Assembly: GCF_017792385.1 (NCBI RefSeq) | Contig: NZ_CP051230.1 | Span: 806,001-870,000 of the forward strand | From: Hyphomonas sp. | Lineage (GTDB): Bacteria; Pseudomonadota; Alphaproteobacteria; Caulobacterales; Hyphomonadaceae | DNA: 64,000 bases | Direction: 5' to 3' | In this document: positions 1 through 9,538 of the stretch, piece after piece | Layout: every line of letters begins with the position of its first letter | Position numbering within the stretch: position 1 is the first letter of the stretch | Position numbers and translations under genes: made by a program | Notes under the pieces: model-generated | What the model saw: only the letters and a program-made list of their open reading frames with translations | Database searches by the model: none | What the model was told of the DNA's origin: nothing

Positions 1-66
1 CGGCAGGTCCGCCCCGAAGATTTCGGCGCCGAGCGTGCCCGACAATGGCTGAATGGTCAGGGTCAT
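1..66 (-). CDS. TauD/TfdA-family dioxygenase, 5' end only (partial)
   Basis: On the minus strand an ATG at 66 opens a frame that runs off the left edge. The 22 visible residues begin MTLTIQPLSGTLGAEI and continue FGADLP. This is the typical N-terminus of Fe(II)/2-oxoglutarate-dependent TauD/TfdA dioxygenases (pattern I-x-P-L-S-G-x-L-G-A-E-I-x-G-x-D-L). None of the iron-binding residues are in the window, so the substrate cannot be named. It is divergent from serC, with about 135 bp between the two starts. The family call rests on the N-terminal motif only. Confidence 0.7.
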   Translation of the reverse strand, partial: MTLTIQPLSGTLGAEIFGADLP

Positions 67-151
67 AGGACCAGTGAAGCATTGCCGCACACCGGACGCA
101 ATAAAGTCATTTGCGCCCGACCCGGAAATATGAGACAGACGCGGCGGGCCA

Positions 152-196
152 GGCGCCCCCAACGGCGCCCAGCCTATCTGTGAGGATAGGAGTAAA
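152..196 (+). promoter_or_regulatory. serC leader RNA motif (two hairpins in the serC 5' UTR)
   Basis: Two small hairpins lie directly before the start codon. The first has arms GGCGCC (152-157) and GGCGCC (164-169). The second has arms CCTATC (173-178) and GATAGG (185-190) with a six-base loop. The 3' arm of the second carries the purine-rich Shine-Dalgarno stretch GGATAGGAG, so folding would hide the ribosome site. Position and two-hairpin layout match the serC motif described upstream of serC-serA operons in Alphaproteobacteria. Its ligand or mechanism is not established. Confidence 0.6.
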
Positions 197-201
197 AACA
201 G

Positions 202-1365
<1,164 letters not shown>

Positions 1366-1395
1366 TCCCGCACGACATTTCAAGAGATACCGAAC

Positions 1396-2991
1396 ATGAC
1401 CAAAGTTCTGATTGCTGACAAACTCAGCTCCGCTGCCGTGGACATCTTCAAGGCCCGCGGCATTGAAACCGACATCAAGGTCGGCCTGTCGAAAGACGAG
1501 TTGATCGAGATCATCCCGCAATATGACGGCCTCGCCGTCCGGTCCGCCTGCAAGCCGGACGCCGATGTGATCGCCGCTGCCGACAAGCTGAAAGTCATCG
1601 GCCGCGCCGGCATTGGGGTGGACAATATCGATATCAAGGCCGCCACCGCCAAGGGCGTGGTTGTGATGAACACGCCGTTCGGCAACGCCATCACGACGGC
1701 AGAGCACGCCATCGCCATGATGTTCGCCGCCGCGCGCCAGATCCCGGCCGCCAATGCCCGCACGCAGGCCGGCGAATGGCCGAAGAAAGACTTCATGGGA
1801 ACGGAAGTGTCCTACAAGACGCTCGGCCTGATCGGCTGCGGCAATATCGGCAGCCGCGTGGCCGAACGCGCCATCGGCCTGAAGATGAAAGTCGCCGCCT
1901 ATGACCCGTTCCTGACGGATGAGCGCGCCGTGGAACTGGGCGTGGAAAAGGTCGAGCTGGAAGAGCTGCTCGCCCGCGCTGACGTGATCACGCTGCATGT
2001 TCCGCTGACGGATCAGACCCGCAATGTCCTCTCCCGTGAAGCGCTGGAGAAGACGAAGAAGGGCGTCATCCTCGTCAATTGTGCCCGGGGCGGCCTGGTT
2101 GACGAAGTGGCCGTGAAAGACCTGCTGGAAAGCGGGCACATTTCTGCGGCCGCCTTTGACGTGTTCGCCGAGGAACCGGCCAAGGAACACTCCCTGTTCG
2201 GCACGCCGAACTTCATCGCGACGCCGCACCTCGGCGCCGCCACCACCGAAGCCCAGGAAAACGTCGCCCTTCAGGTGGCGGAACAGATGGCGGACTATCT
2301 CCTGTCCGGCGCCGTCACCAATGCGCTGAACATGCCGTCGATCACGGCCGAGGAAGCCCCGCGCATCAAGCCGTTCGCGGTGCTGGCCGAAAAGCTCGGC
2401 AGCTTCGCCGGCCAGATCTCTGACTTTGGCTATGATGAAGTCGTCATCGAACATGAAGGCGAAGTGGCCGAACTGAACCGCAAGCCGCTGACAGCCGCCC
2501 TGCTGGCCGGCCTGCTGCGCGCCTCGCGCGGGGACGTGAACATGGTGTCGGCTCCGGCCATCCTGGCCGACAGCGGCGTCAAGCTGACCGAAACCAAGAC
2601 CGAGGACAGCCCGGTCTATGACAGCCTGATCCGCGTCAAGGTGAAAACCAAGGCCACGAAGAATGCCCCGGAAGGCGGCTGGCGCACCCTGGCCGGCACG
2701 ATCATCGCCGGACAGCCGCGCATTGTCGAAGTGAAGGGCATGGCGCTGGAAGGCGATTTCTCGCCTGTCACGCTCTACATCAACAATCTGGACACGCCGG
2801 GCTTCATCGGCGCGCTGGGCCAGATGCTGGGAGAAGCGAACATCAACATCGCCACGTTCCATCTTGGCCGGACAGCTGCCGGAGAAGAAGCTATCGCACT
2901 GGTTGGTGTAGACGCTGTTCCGCCTGCGGACCTGATCGAGAAACTCGATGCCCTGCCTCAAGTACGTTATGCAAAAGCGCTGACATTCTAA
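1396..2991 (+). CDS. serA: D-3-phosphoglycerate dehydrogenase
   Basis: First committed enzyme of serine synthesis, oxidising 3-phosphoglycerate with NAD. The 531-residue length fits the long SerA type: catalytic domain, NAD domain (GxGxxG in LIGCGNIGSRV near residue 145), an intervening ASB domain and a C-terminal ACT domain (about 455-531, GFIGALGQMLGEANINIAT). Catalytic residues are visible: Arg in NCARGGLVDE, Glu in VFAEEP and His in ATPHLGAAT. The ACT domain is the usual serine-sensing site. It is co-transcribed with serC and followed by a strong hairpin at 3041-3070. A 701-residue frame on the opposite strand is an antisense shadow. Confidence 0.97.
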   Translation: MTKVLIADKLSSAAVDIFKARGIETDIKVGLSKDELIEIIPQYDGLAVRSACKPDADVIAAADKLKVIGRAGIGVDNIDIKAATAKGVVVMNTPFGNAITTAEHAIAMMFAAARQIPAANARTQAGEWPKKDFMGTEVSYKTLGLIGCGNIGSRVAERAIGLKMKVAAYDPFLTDERAVELGVEKVELEELLARADVITLHVPLTDQTRNVLSREALEKTKKGVILVNCARGGLVDEVAVKDLLESGHISAAAFDVFAEEPAKEHSLFGTPNFIATPHLGAATTEAQENVALQVAEQMADYLLSGAVTNALNMPSITAEEAPRIKPFAVLAEKLGSFAGQISDFGYDEVVIEHEGEVAELNRKPLTAALLAGLLRASRGDVNMVSAPAILADSGVKLTETKTEDSPVYDSLIRVKVKTKATKNAPEGGWRTLAGTIIAGQPRIVEVKGMALEGDFSPVTLYINNLDTPGFIGALGQMLGEANINIATFHLGRTAAGEEAIALVGVDAVPPADLIEKLDALPQVRYAKALTF

Positions 2992-3040
2992 GCCAGAGCG
3001 GCGCGTTTCATACGCGCAGCGCATAAATCCTATGCTCCCG

Positions 3041-3070
3041 GGGCGGGCTGATCGCGAGATCGGCCCGCCC
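3041..3070 (+). terminator. Hairpin terminator after serCA
   Basis: A 13-bp stem, GGGCGGGCTGATC (3041-3053) against GATCGGCCCGCCC (3058-3070) with one G-T pair, closes on a GCGA tetraloop. The bases after it are only moderately T-rich (TATCTGCTCCTTT), so termination may be partial. Confidence 0.6.
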
Positions 3071-3106
3071 TATCTGCTCCTTTCAACAGAGCAAAGGAGT
3101 TCTCTC

Positions 3107-3694
3107 ATGGCCCGCATCGCCATCGTATATCATTCCGGCTACGGCCACACGGCCAAGGTGGCCGAACATGTCCGCAAGGGCGCCGCCATCCCGGGCGCGG
3201 ACGTCACCCTCTACAAGGCCGAGGACCTCGCCTCCCCCGAGTCCGGGCCATGGGACGAGCTGAACGCGGCAGACGCCATCATTTTCGGCGCGCCGACCTA
3301 TATGGGCTCGGCCTCCGCCCAGATGAAACAGTTCATGGATGCCACCTCCAAGGCCTGGTTCACCGATGCCTGGAAAGACAAGATCGCGGCCGGCTTCACC
3401 AATTCCGGCTCTCTGGCCGGCGACAAGTCCAGCACGCTCGCCCAGTTCGCCACGCTTGCCGCACAGCAAGGCATGGTCTGGGTGAATTTCGGCATGAAGT
3501 CCGGCTTCAACGCGTCCGGACACCAGTTTTCAGAAGCCTTGAACCGCGCCGGCCACTTCAATGGCCTCGCCACACAGGCGCTGACGGACCTGTCGGCAGA
3601 GGATGGCCCGGATGCGTCCGACCTGAAGACCGCCGAACTGTTCGGAGAGCGTGTCGCAAATGCCACCCTGCGCTGGGTTCGTGGCGCTGCGTGA
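3107..3694 (+). CDS. Flavodoxin-like NAD(P)H-dependent FMN protein (WrbA-like)
   Basis: A 195-residue protein starting MARIAIVYHSGYGHTAK, the FMN phosphate-binding loop of flavodoxins and WrbA-type quinone reductases. The second flavin loop is seen in IIFGAPTYMGSASAQMKQFMD, followed by the usual KIAAGFTNSGS segment. The start at 3107 is chosen over an upstream frame start at 3032 because AAAGGAG lies 8-10 bases before it and homologous proteins begin with the beta strand RIAIVYHS. It is a cytosolic redox enzyme; the true substrate (quinone or other) is not readable. It is a single gene behind the serCA terminator. Confidence 0.85.
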   Translation: MARIAIVYHSGYGHTAKVAEHVRKGAAIPGADVTLYKAEDLASPESGPWDELNAADAIIFGAPTYMGSASAQMKQFMDATSKAWFTDAWKDKIAAGFTNSGSLAGDKSSTLAQFATLAAQQGMVWVNFGMKSGFNASGHQFSEALNRAGHFNGLATQALTDLSAEDGPDASDLKTAELFGERVANATLRWVRGAA

Positions 3695-3760
3695 CGGATG
3701 ACAGTTGACGGCGCGGGGCAGACTCCCTTCATAAGGGAAAATCTTACACAGGGTTAATAT

Positions 3761-4342
3761 ATGAATCGCGCCGTCACGCTCCTGCTTTGTTCGTCCATCC
3801 TGGCCACCGGCACCGCCCGGGCCGACATTCTCAGCGAGGCCCGTTTCGGGGTGATGCAGGAAAACATCTGCGTCCTCGATTGCGACAATGCCGACAAGGA
3901 GCCGGGCCAGAACATCAGCGCCGAACTGCTCTTCGCCTCGCCGGACTTTCTCGACCTGATCTGGAGCCCCAAGCCCTATGTCATGGGCAGCCTGAACACG
4001 CAGGGCGACACAAGCTTTGGTGGCTTCGGCCTGCACTGGTCGTTCGACTTTGCCGACAAATGGGCGTTCGAGCCCAGCGTCGGCTATGTCATCCATGATG
4101 GCGAACTGGCCAGCCCCTTCCCCCAGGGCGATCCGCGCGGCGACGCCTTCACCGAGGAACACGTCCTGTTCGGCTCGCGTGACCTGTTCCGCACGACCTT
4201 CGGCCTGCATTACGAGATCAACGAGACCTGGGGCGCAGAGCTGCTCTACGAACATCTCAGCCACGGCCAGATCCTCGGCAATGGCCGCAATCAGGGCATC
4301 GACAATATCGGCTTGCGCGCGACCTATTCGTTCGGCCAGTAG
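3761..4342 (+). CDS. Lipid A 3-O-deacylase, PagL family (acyloxyacyl hydrolase-like)
   Basis: A 193-residue outer-membrane enzyme with a signal peptide (MNRAVTLLLCSSILATGTARA). The body is an alternating-residue beta barrel ending in Phe-Gly-Gln. The active-site His-x-Ser of PagL is visible in YEHLSHGQILG (near residues 166-176), with a following acidic/GIDNIGLR strand typical of the family. PagL removes the 3-O-linked acyl chain of lipid A, remodelling the outer leaflet. The mature N-terminus has a CVLDC pair that could form a disulfide. It stands alone between two unrelated genes. Confidence 0.85.
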   Translation: MNRAVTLLLCSSILATGTARADILSEARFGVMQENICVLDCDNADKEPGQNISAELLFASPDFLDLIWSPKPYVMGSLNTQGDTSFGGFGLHWSFDFADKWAFEPSVGYVIHDGELASPFPQGDPRGDAFTEEHVLFGSRDLFRTTFGLHYEINETWGAELLYEHLSHGQILGNGRNQGIDNIGLRATYSFGQ

Positions 4343-4422
4343 GGCTCCCGCTGCGGAACCCCTTGTCTAAAGCCAGCGGCGTGACACTCTTCCTCCCATA
4401 AGAATAATGGGAGGATACACGC

Positions 4423-5889
4423 ATGCCGGACAAGCACATTGTCATCATCGGCGCTGGCCTGGGCGGCCTGACGGCGGCCATCAAGCTGCAGGAAGCCGGC
4501 TATGAGTTCACCATACTGGAACAGGCCGGCCGGGTCGGCGGCACCTGGGCGCAGAACACCTATCCGGGCTGTGCCTGCGATGTGCCCGTGGCGGCCTACC
4601 AGCTCTCCTTCGCCCAGTCGATGAACTGGACGCGGGTCTACCCGCAACAGCCCGAGATCCAGGCCTATGCCGAAGAGATCACGGACCGCTACCAGCTGCG
4701 CCCGAACCTGCGCCTGAACGAGGCGGCCGAAAAAGCCGTCTGGGACGAGGCCGCGAAGACCTGGACCGTCACAACCTCAAAGGGCGACACGCTGACCGCC
4801 GATGCCGTGATCGGCGCGCTGGGCCAGCTGAACCGCCCCTTCTGGCCGGACATTCCCGGCAAGGACAGCTTCAAGGGCGCCATCATGCATTCGGCCGAAT
4901 GGGACCATTCGGTTGACTTGGAAGGCAAGCGGATCGGCATCATCGGCTCGGCCGCCAGCGCCGTGCAGATCATTCCCGAAGTCGCGAAAACCTGCGCCAA
5001 TGTCGGCGTGTTCCAGCGCTCGCCCAATTGGGTCATCCCCCGCAATGACCGCTTCATTGCCCCGGAAGAAATGGCACTGATGTTCACCATTCCGGACAAG
5101 GCGATGGAATTCGCGGAGATGAACCGCAAGCTGATCTATGAGAATGCCGACTATTTCTTCTGGCAGGCCTTCGAATGGACGCCGGAGGGCCGGGCCCATT
5201 TCACGCGCCTCGCCACCGATCATCTGAACGAACAGGTCCCCGATCAAGCCATGCGCGAGAAACTCACGCCGGACTATCCCGTCGGCTGCCGCCGCATCCT
5301 GATCTCGGATGATTATTTCACCACGCTGATGGAGCCGCATGTCGACCTGATCACGGACCATATCGCCGAGATCGTGCCGGAAGGCATCAAGACCGTGGAC
5401 GGAAAGATCCATGAATATGACGTACTGGCCTTCGCCACAGGTTTCGAGACCACGGGCTGGCGCTGGTCGGTCGATGTCATCGGCCGGGGCGGCCAGTCCA
5501 TCGCCGCTGCCTGGGAAGATGGTCCGGAGGCCTATCTCGGCATCACGGTGACCGGCTTCCCGAATTTCTTCGTCCTCTACGGCCCGAACACCAATCTCGG
5601 CCACAACTCCATCACATTCATGCTGGAGCGTCAGGTAGAATACACGCTGAAGGCGCTGCAGGCGCTCGACGCGAAAGGCGCCGCCGCGCTCGTGCCGACT
5701 GAGGCCGCACAAGCCGCCTTCAACAAGACGCTGCAGGAGCAACTCTCCAAAACCGTCTGGGCCGACCCGGCCTGCAACTCCTGGTACAAGACCGGCACCG
5801 GCAAGATCACCCAGAACTGGTCCGGCCACACCCGCGCCTATGCCGACGCCGTCGCCGAGGTGAAGCTGGAGGATTATGAGCTGGTGTGA
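4423..5889 (+). CDS. Flavin-containing monooxygenase (Baeyer-Villiger type)
   Basis: A 488-residue FAD/NADPH monooxygenase. The N-terminal FAD site is VIIGAGLGGL (residues 5-14) followed by GGTWAQNTYPGCACD. The Baeyer-Villiger fingerprint F-x-G-x-x-x-H-x-x-x-W-D appears as FKGAIMHSAEWD (near 147-158). The NADPH site is IGIIGSAASAVQ. Such enzymes convert ketones to esters or lactones; the substrate here cannot be told. A clear GGGAGG ribosome site precedes the start by about 8 bases. It is monocistronic, followed by a 420-base gap that holds a palindromic repeat and the trpS leader. Confidence 0.9.
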   Translation: MPDKHIVIIGAGLGGLTAAIKLQEAGYEFTILEQAGRVGGTWAQNTYPGCACDVPVAAYQLSFAQSMNWTRVYPQQPEIQAYAEEITDRYQLRPNLRLNEAAEKAVWDEAAKTWTVTTSKGDTLTADAVIGALGQLNRPFWPDIPGKDSFKGAIMHSAEWDHSVDLEGKRIGIIGSAASAVQIIPEVAKTCANVGVFQRSPNWVIPRNDRFIAPEEMALMFTIPDKAMEFAEMNRKLIYENADYFFWQAFEWTPEGRAHFTRLATDHLNEQVPDQAMREKLTPDYPVGCRRILISDDYFTTLMEPHVDLITDHIAEIVPEGIKTVDGKIHEYDVLAFATGFETTGWRWSVDVIGRGGQSIAAAWEDGPEAYLGITVTGFPNFFVLYGPNTNLGHNSITFMLERQVEYTLKALQALDAKGAAALVPTEAAQAAFNKTLQEQLSKTVWADPACNSWYKTGTGKITQNWSGHTRAYADAVAEVKLEDYELV

Positions 5890-5930
5890 GGGGGGCGTGC
5901 GCTCGCCGCACTGGTGGACGGATTAAGGTC

Positions 5931-6039
5931 CTTGTCATCCCGGAAAGCCCGCAGGGCTTATCCGGGACCCAATACTTTACCTATCCATCCGCCCCGTCTG
6001 GGTCCCGGATAGCTGCTCCGCAGCTTCCGGGATGACAAG
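5931..6039. repeat. Intergenic palindromic repeat (REP-like)
   Basis: The ends are a perfect 15-bp inverted pair, CTTGTCATCCCGGAA (5931-5945) and TTCCGGGATGACAAG (6025-6039). Inside is a second pair, TCCGGGACCC (5961-5970) and GGGTCCCGGA (6000-6009). Elements of this TGTCATCCCGG type are commonly scattered between genes in alphaproteobacterial genomes. No open frame lies inside. Confidence 0.7.
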
Positions 6040-6192
6040 AGTAGAATTGGTCGCAAGTTCTCCAACTTGCACTTTTTCCTGTCACGCGAACTCACCAACA
6101 ACGAACGCCTCACCATCATATTTCAGAGTCAGAATCGCTCTGACTCGGCCAGAAAAGTTGACGCGCCCCTGTGCGCGCTATAGGCAGCGCTC

Positions 6193-6240
6193 ATGAGCAA
6201 ACGAAGCACCTCGAATTTCGCTTGGTGGCACATCCGATAA
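6193..6240 (+). CDS. Tryptophan-rich leader peptide of the trpS attenuator
   Basis: A 15-codon frame encoding MSKRSTSNFAWWHIR and a TAA stop. Codons 11 and 12 are tandem TGG, the expected stall point when charged tRNA-Trp is scarce. No Shine-Dalgarno is evident. If the promoter boxes are right the ATG lies within a few bases of the RNA 5' end, so translation would be leaderless, as is known for the trp leader peptide of Sinorhizobium meliloti. The stop codon lies inside the loop of the 1:2 hairpin, as in classical trp leaders. Confidence 0.75.
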   Translation: MSKRSTSNFAWWHIR

Positions 6241-6275
6241 TCGGGTGGCCCAGCTTTCATATTCCAGAATGGGTC

Positions 6276-6296
6276 GCCGCATGAGCGGCCTTTTTT
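6276..6296 (+). terminator. Intrinsic terminator of the trpS attenuator
   Basis: GCCGC (6276-6280), loop ATGA, GCGGC (6285-6289), then C and TTTTTT (6291-6296). The 5' arm overlaps the 3' part of the alternative antiterminator pairing, so only one of the two can form. Confidence 0.75.
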
Positions 6297-6338
6297 GTTT
6301 CCACTCCTGCGGTGCCCCCACACATCCAGGAGACTACA

Positions 6339-7340
6339 GTGTCACACCCCATCATCCTCACCGGCGATCGCACAACCGGCCCGCTCCATCTGGGGCACTA
6401 TGCCGGATCCCTCAGGAACCGTTTGAAATACCAGGACACGCACAGGCAATTCGTGCTGCTCGCCGACACCCAGGCCCTGACCGACAATATCGGGAATATC
6501 GGCAAGGTTCGGGAGAGCGTCCTGGACGTGGTGCTGGACTATCTCGCCATCGGGATTGACCCCTGCAAGACGACCATTTGCGTGCAGTCGCATCTGCCCG
6601 CCCTGGCCGAGCTCTCATTGCTGTATCTCAATTTCGTTTCGGTCGGGCGCTTGCAGCGAAACCCCACCGTCAAGGAAGAAGTCCGCGCGCGCGACTTTGA
6701 AAACAGCATCCCGGCCGGGTTCCTGTGCTATCCCGCCGCTCAGGCGGCTGACATCACGGCGTTCAGGGCGACCCTTGTGCCGGTGGGCGAAGACCAAATC
6801 CCGATGATCGAGCAAACCAACGAAATCATTCGCAGAGTGAATGCGGTTGCCGGCCACCCCCTGCTTGAAGAAATCGAGGCGATTGTCCCGAAGGCAGGAC
6901 GGCTGCCGGGCGTCGATGGGGCGTCCAAGATGAGCAAGTCCGCCGGCAACGCCATCAAACTGTCGGCAAGCCCGGCTGAAATCTCGGCGGCGGTAAATGC
7001 GATGTACACAGACCCAAATCACCTCAGGGTGCAGGATCCCGGACAAGTCGAGGGAAATGTGGTTTTCACCTATCTTGAGGCCTTCCACGACGATGCCGAG
7101 GAAGTGGAAGCGCTGAAGGCTCACTATCGCCGCGGCGGCCTCGGAGACGTGACGTTGAAAAAGCGCCTTGCCGCAATCTTGCAGGACTTTCTGGAGCCCA
7201 TCCGAGACCGCCGCGCCCAGCTTGAACAGGATCCGGACTATATCCGCGACATCGTTCGGGATGGCACGCAGACAGCGCGAAACCTGACGGAGCAGACAAA
7301 ATCCGAGATTTATGACGGACTCGGACTGTTCCGGCTTTGA
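6339..7340 (+). CDS. trpS: Tryptophan--tRNA ligase, divergent (Firmicutes-like) type
   Basis: Class I synthetase of 333 residues that charges tRNA-Trp. The HIGH-type motif is PLHLGHYAGS (residues about 14-23) and the KMSKS motif is seen as SKMSKSAGN. The opening PIILTGDRTTGPLHLGHY and the later SLLYLNFVSVGRLQRNPTVK resemble the TrpS type common in lactobacilli and streptococci more than the usual proteobacterial enzyme, so it may be a second or transferred copy. The GTG start at 6339 is chosen because AGGAG (6328-6332) lies 6 bases before it; a longer GTG start at 6312 would include the ribosome site. Expression appears set by the leader-peptide attenuator upstream. Confidence 0.93.
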   Translation: MSHPIILTGDRTTGPLHLGHYAGSLRNRLKYQDTHRQFVLLADTQALTDNIGNIGKVRESVLDVVLDYLAIGIDPCKTTICVQSHLPALAELSLLYLNFVSVGRLQRNPTVKEEVRARDFENSIPAGFLCYPAAQAADITAFRATLVPVGEDQIPMIEQTNEIIRRVNAVAGHPLLEEIEAIVPKAGRLPGVDGASKMSKSAGNAIKLSASPAEISAAVNAMYTDPNHLRVQDPGQVEGNVVFTYLEAFHDDAEEVEALKAHYRRGGLGDVTLKKRLAAILQDFLEPIRDRRAQLEQDPDYIRDIVRDGTQTARNLTEQTKSEIYDGLGLFRL

Positions 7341-7458
7341 AGGCGCGGGTGCAATGGGGGCGTCTGCCTGTGGCGGATGCCTCCCCCTCCCAGCCCCCAC
7401 CCCCGAGGATAAGCGTCCCCCAATTCGTCTGACACATTCCGCCCCCACACTTGGGCCC

Positions 7459-8079
7459 ATGAGTGTTGACCGGTCTTTCCTCACCCTGGGCCTCGATATT
7501 GCCGAGCAGGCGCTACTCGATGTGATCGCGCGGGACAATCTGCATCTGCGGCCCGAAAAGATGCCGCGCCGGCGCCGCGCCCGGGCCAATGGCCGGTTGA
7601 AACAAATTGAACACATCGTGCGACGCCTGCTCACCCTGATGGCGCTCAGCCTGCACATCGTGTTCGCGCCGCCGCGCCGGCGCGCGCCGGCCCCCGGCCT
7701 GCCGGACGGTGTGGAGCTCGTCACCTTCCCCGGTGCGGCGGCGCCATGTTTCACGCTGCTGCCGGCTGCCCCGCGCGCCTGGCTTGCCGGGCAGGTTGAT
7801 GGCCTTATCGGGTCCGCCTGCCCGCCGCCGGGGCCGGTGCCGACCGCGAAGCTGATGGCCCGCATCTGGGCGATCCATCGCATTCTGAAATCCCCTGACA
7901 CCGCCGCGAAACGGCTTGCCCGCGCCCTGCAGCGCCTCAAGGCAGGCGGCGAGCCGAAGCCCCTGGCCGGGCCTGCGGACAGCGCGTTCCGCCTGTCGCC
8001 CGAACTCGGGGCGCTCGCCACCGCGCTGCCGGGCCTGCTCAATGCCGCGCTCGCGGCGACCTGGGAGGATCCGGGCTAG
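7459..8079 (+). CDS. Hypothetical Arg/Pro-rich protein
   Basis: A 206-residue soluble protein of unknown function. No domain is recognised. It has a basic patch (PRRRRARANGRLKQIEHIVRR, residues about 36-56), a short hydrophobic stretch (LLTLMALSLHIVF) and an Ala/Pro-rich second half. Codon use is strongly GC-rich like the surrounding core genes, supporting a real gene. The ATG at 7459 is preferred over the frame's first start at 7312, which lies inside the end of trpS. There is no strong ribosome site. purA starts 159 bases downstream. Confidence 0.6.
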   Translation: MSVDRSFLTLGLDIAEQALLDVIARDNLHLRPEKMPRRRRARANGRLKQIEHIVRRLLTLMALSLHIVFAPPRRRAPAPGLPDGVELVTFPGAAAPCFTLLPAAPRAWLAGQVDGLIGSACPPPGPVPTAKLMARIWAIHRILKSPDTAAKRLARALQRLKAGGEPKPLAGPADSAFRLSPELGALATALPGLLNAALAATWEDPG

Positions 8080-8238
8080 GCCCGCCCCTCAAAAATCGGG
8101 TCCCTTGCCGGAGCGCCCCCCGCGTGTCCGGATGGCGGCGCAGGCGCGCCTGCCTGCGACAGAGAGTTTTCATTCTTCCCCTTGCAATTGGCGGCCAAAT
8201 CCTGCCCATGTCCCGGCGGACTTTGAGGAGCAGGAAAC

Positions 8239-9531
8239 ATGGCCGGAGTGGTAGTCGTCGGGGCCCAATGGGGCGATGAAGGCAAGGGCAAGATCGTCGA
8301 CTGGCTGTCCAGCCGCGCCGATGTGGTGGTGCGCTTTCAGGGCGGCCACAATGCCGGCCACACGCTGGTCATCGACGGCAAGACCTTCAAGCTGAACCTG
8401 CTGCCGTCCGGCGTCGTGCGCGGCGGCAAGCTGTCGGTCATCGGCAATGGCGTGGTGGTCGATCCGTGGCAGCTCCTGTCCGAGCTTGACGGCATGGCGA
8501 AAGAGGGCGTCACCCTCGGGCCCGACGATCTGGTCCTGGCCGACAATGCCTGCCTCATCCTGCCCTGGCACAAGGATATTGACGCCGCCCGCGAAAGCGC
8601 GCTGGGCGATTCCAAGATCGGCACCACCAAGCGCGGCATCGGCCCGGCCTATGAAGACCGCGTCGGCCGCCGCGCCATCCGCGTCGCCGACCTGGCAGAC
8701 CCGGCCGCGCTCGACCTGAAGATCGAACGCCTTCTGGCCCATCACCGCCCGCTGCGCGCCGGGGTCGGCCTGCCGGAACCGGACGCCGAGGCACTGAAGG
8801 CCGCATTGCTGGAGATTGCCCCGAAGATTCTCGCCTTCGCCCAGCCGGTCTGGAAACTGCTGGACGAGAAGGTCCGCACCGGAAAACGCATCCTGTTCGA
8901 AGGCGCCCAGGGCGTGATGCTGGATGTCGACCATGGCACCTATCCCTTTGTGACCTCATCAAATGTGGTGGCCGGCAATGCCTCGGCCGGCTCCGGCGTC
9001 GGCCCGGGCGCGATCTCCTATGTGCTCGGCCTCGCCAAGGCCTATACGACGCGCGTCGGCTCCGGCCCCTTCCCCACCGAACAGGACAATGAGATCGGCC
9101 AGCGCCTCGGCACGGTCGGCCACGAATTCGGCACCGTCACCGGCCGCGCCCGCCGCTGCGGCTGGTTCGACAGCGTCATGGTCCGCCAGGCCTGTGCCAC
9201 GTCAGGCGTCACGGGCCTCGCCCTGACCAAGCTGGACGTTCTGGACGGCCTCGACGAGATCAAGGTCTGTGTCACCTACCGGCTGAATGGCGAGGAGATC
9301 GACTATTACCCCGCCGGGCTGACAGACCAGGCCGCCGTCGAGCCCGTCTATGAGACGATGCCCGGCTGGACCGATTCCACCAAGGGCGCGCGGTCCTGGG
9401 CCGACCTGCCGGCCGAAGCGGTGAAATATGTCCGCCGCCTCGAAGAACTCGTCGGCAAGCCCTGCGCGCTCGTCTCCACCTCCCCGGAACGCGAGGACGT
9501 GATCCTGATGAAGGATCCGTTCGAGGCCTAG
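8239..9531 (+). CDS. purA: Adenylosuccinate synthetase
   Basis: A 430-residue enzyme that joins IMP and aspartate using GTP, the first step from IMP to AMP. The P-loop [17 protein letters not shown] is at residues 8-24 with the catalytic Asp, and the conserved GGHNAGHT follows at about 36-43. IMP-binding segments ([36 protein letters not shown]) and the GTP guanine loop near TKLDVLD are all present. Length is standard. An AGGAGCAGG ribosome site precedes the ATG. It is monocistronic and convergent with the small gene at 9539. Confidence 0.98.
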   Translation: MAGVVVVGAQWGDEGKGKIVDWLSSRADVVVRFQGGHNAGHTLVIDGKTFKLNLLPSGVVRGGKLSVIGNGVVVDPWQLLSELDGMAKEGVTLGPDDLVLADNACLILPWHKDIDAARESALGDSKIGTTKRGIGPAYEDRVGRRAIRVADLADPAALDLKIERLLAHHRPLRAGVGLPEPDAEALKAALLEIAPKILAFAQPVWKLLDEKVRTGKRILFEGAQGVMLDVDHGTYPFVTSSNVVAGNASAGSGVGPGAISYVLGLAKAYTTRVGSGPFPTEQDNEIGQRLGTVGHEFGTVTGRARRCGWFDSVMVRQACATSGVTGLALTKLDVLDGLDEIKVCVTYRLNGEEIDYYPAGLTDQAAVEPVYETMPGWTDSTKGARSWADLPAEAVKYVRRLEELVGKPCALVSTSPEREDVILMKDPFEA

Positions 9532-9538
9532 GCAGGCT

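Larger units (their letters stand above)
6158..6300 (+). promoter_or_regulatory. Promoter and tryptophan-codon attenuator of trpS
   Basis: A TTGACG box (6158-6163) and a TATAGG box (6179-6184), 15 bp apart, would start RNA just before the leader ATG at 6193. Downstream are mutually exclusive pairings. Segments 1:2 pair CACaTCCGA (6229-6237) with TCGGGTG (6241-6247). The antiterminator 2:3 pairs GGTGGCCC (6244-6251) with GGGTCGCC (6271-6278). The terminator 3:4 pairs GCCGC (6276-6280) with GCGGC (6285-6289), followed by six T. Ribosomes stalled at the two Trp codons would cover segment 1, free segment 2 and allow read-through into trpS. Pairings were read by eye. Confidence 0.75.

Noticed and set aside
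4777..5829. 350-codon minus-strand frame
   Set aside because: Antisense to the flavin monooxygenase; composition typical of shadow frames in GC-rich DNA.
6200..6300. T-box riboswitch before trpS
   Set aside because: The GGTGGCACA stretch slightly resembles a T-box, but the tandem Trp codons, stop position and alternative hairpins explain the region as a ribosome-mediated attenuator. The full T-box consensus is absent.
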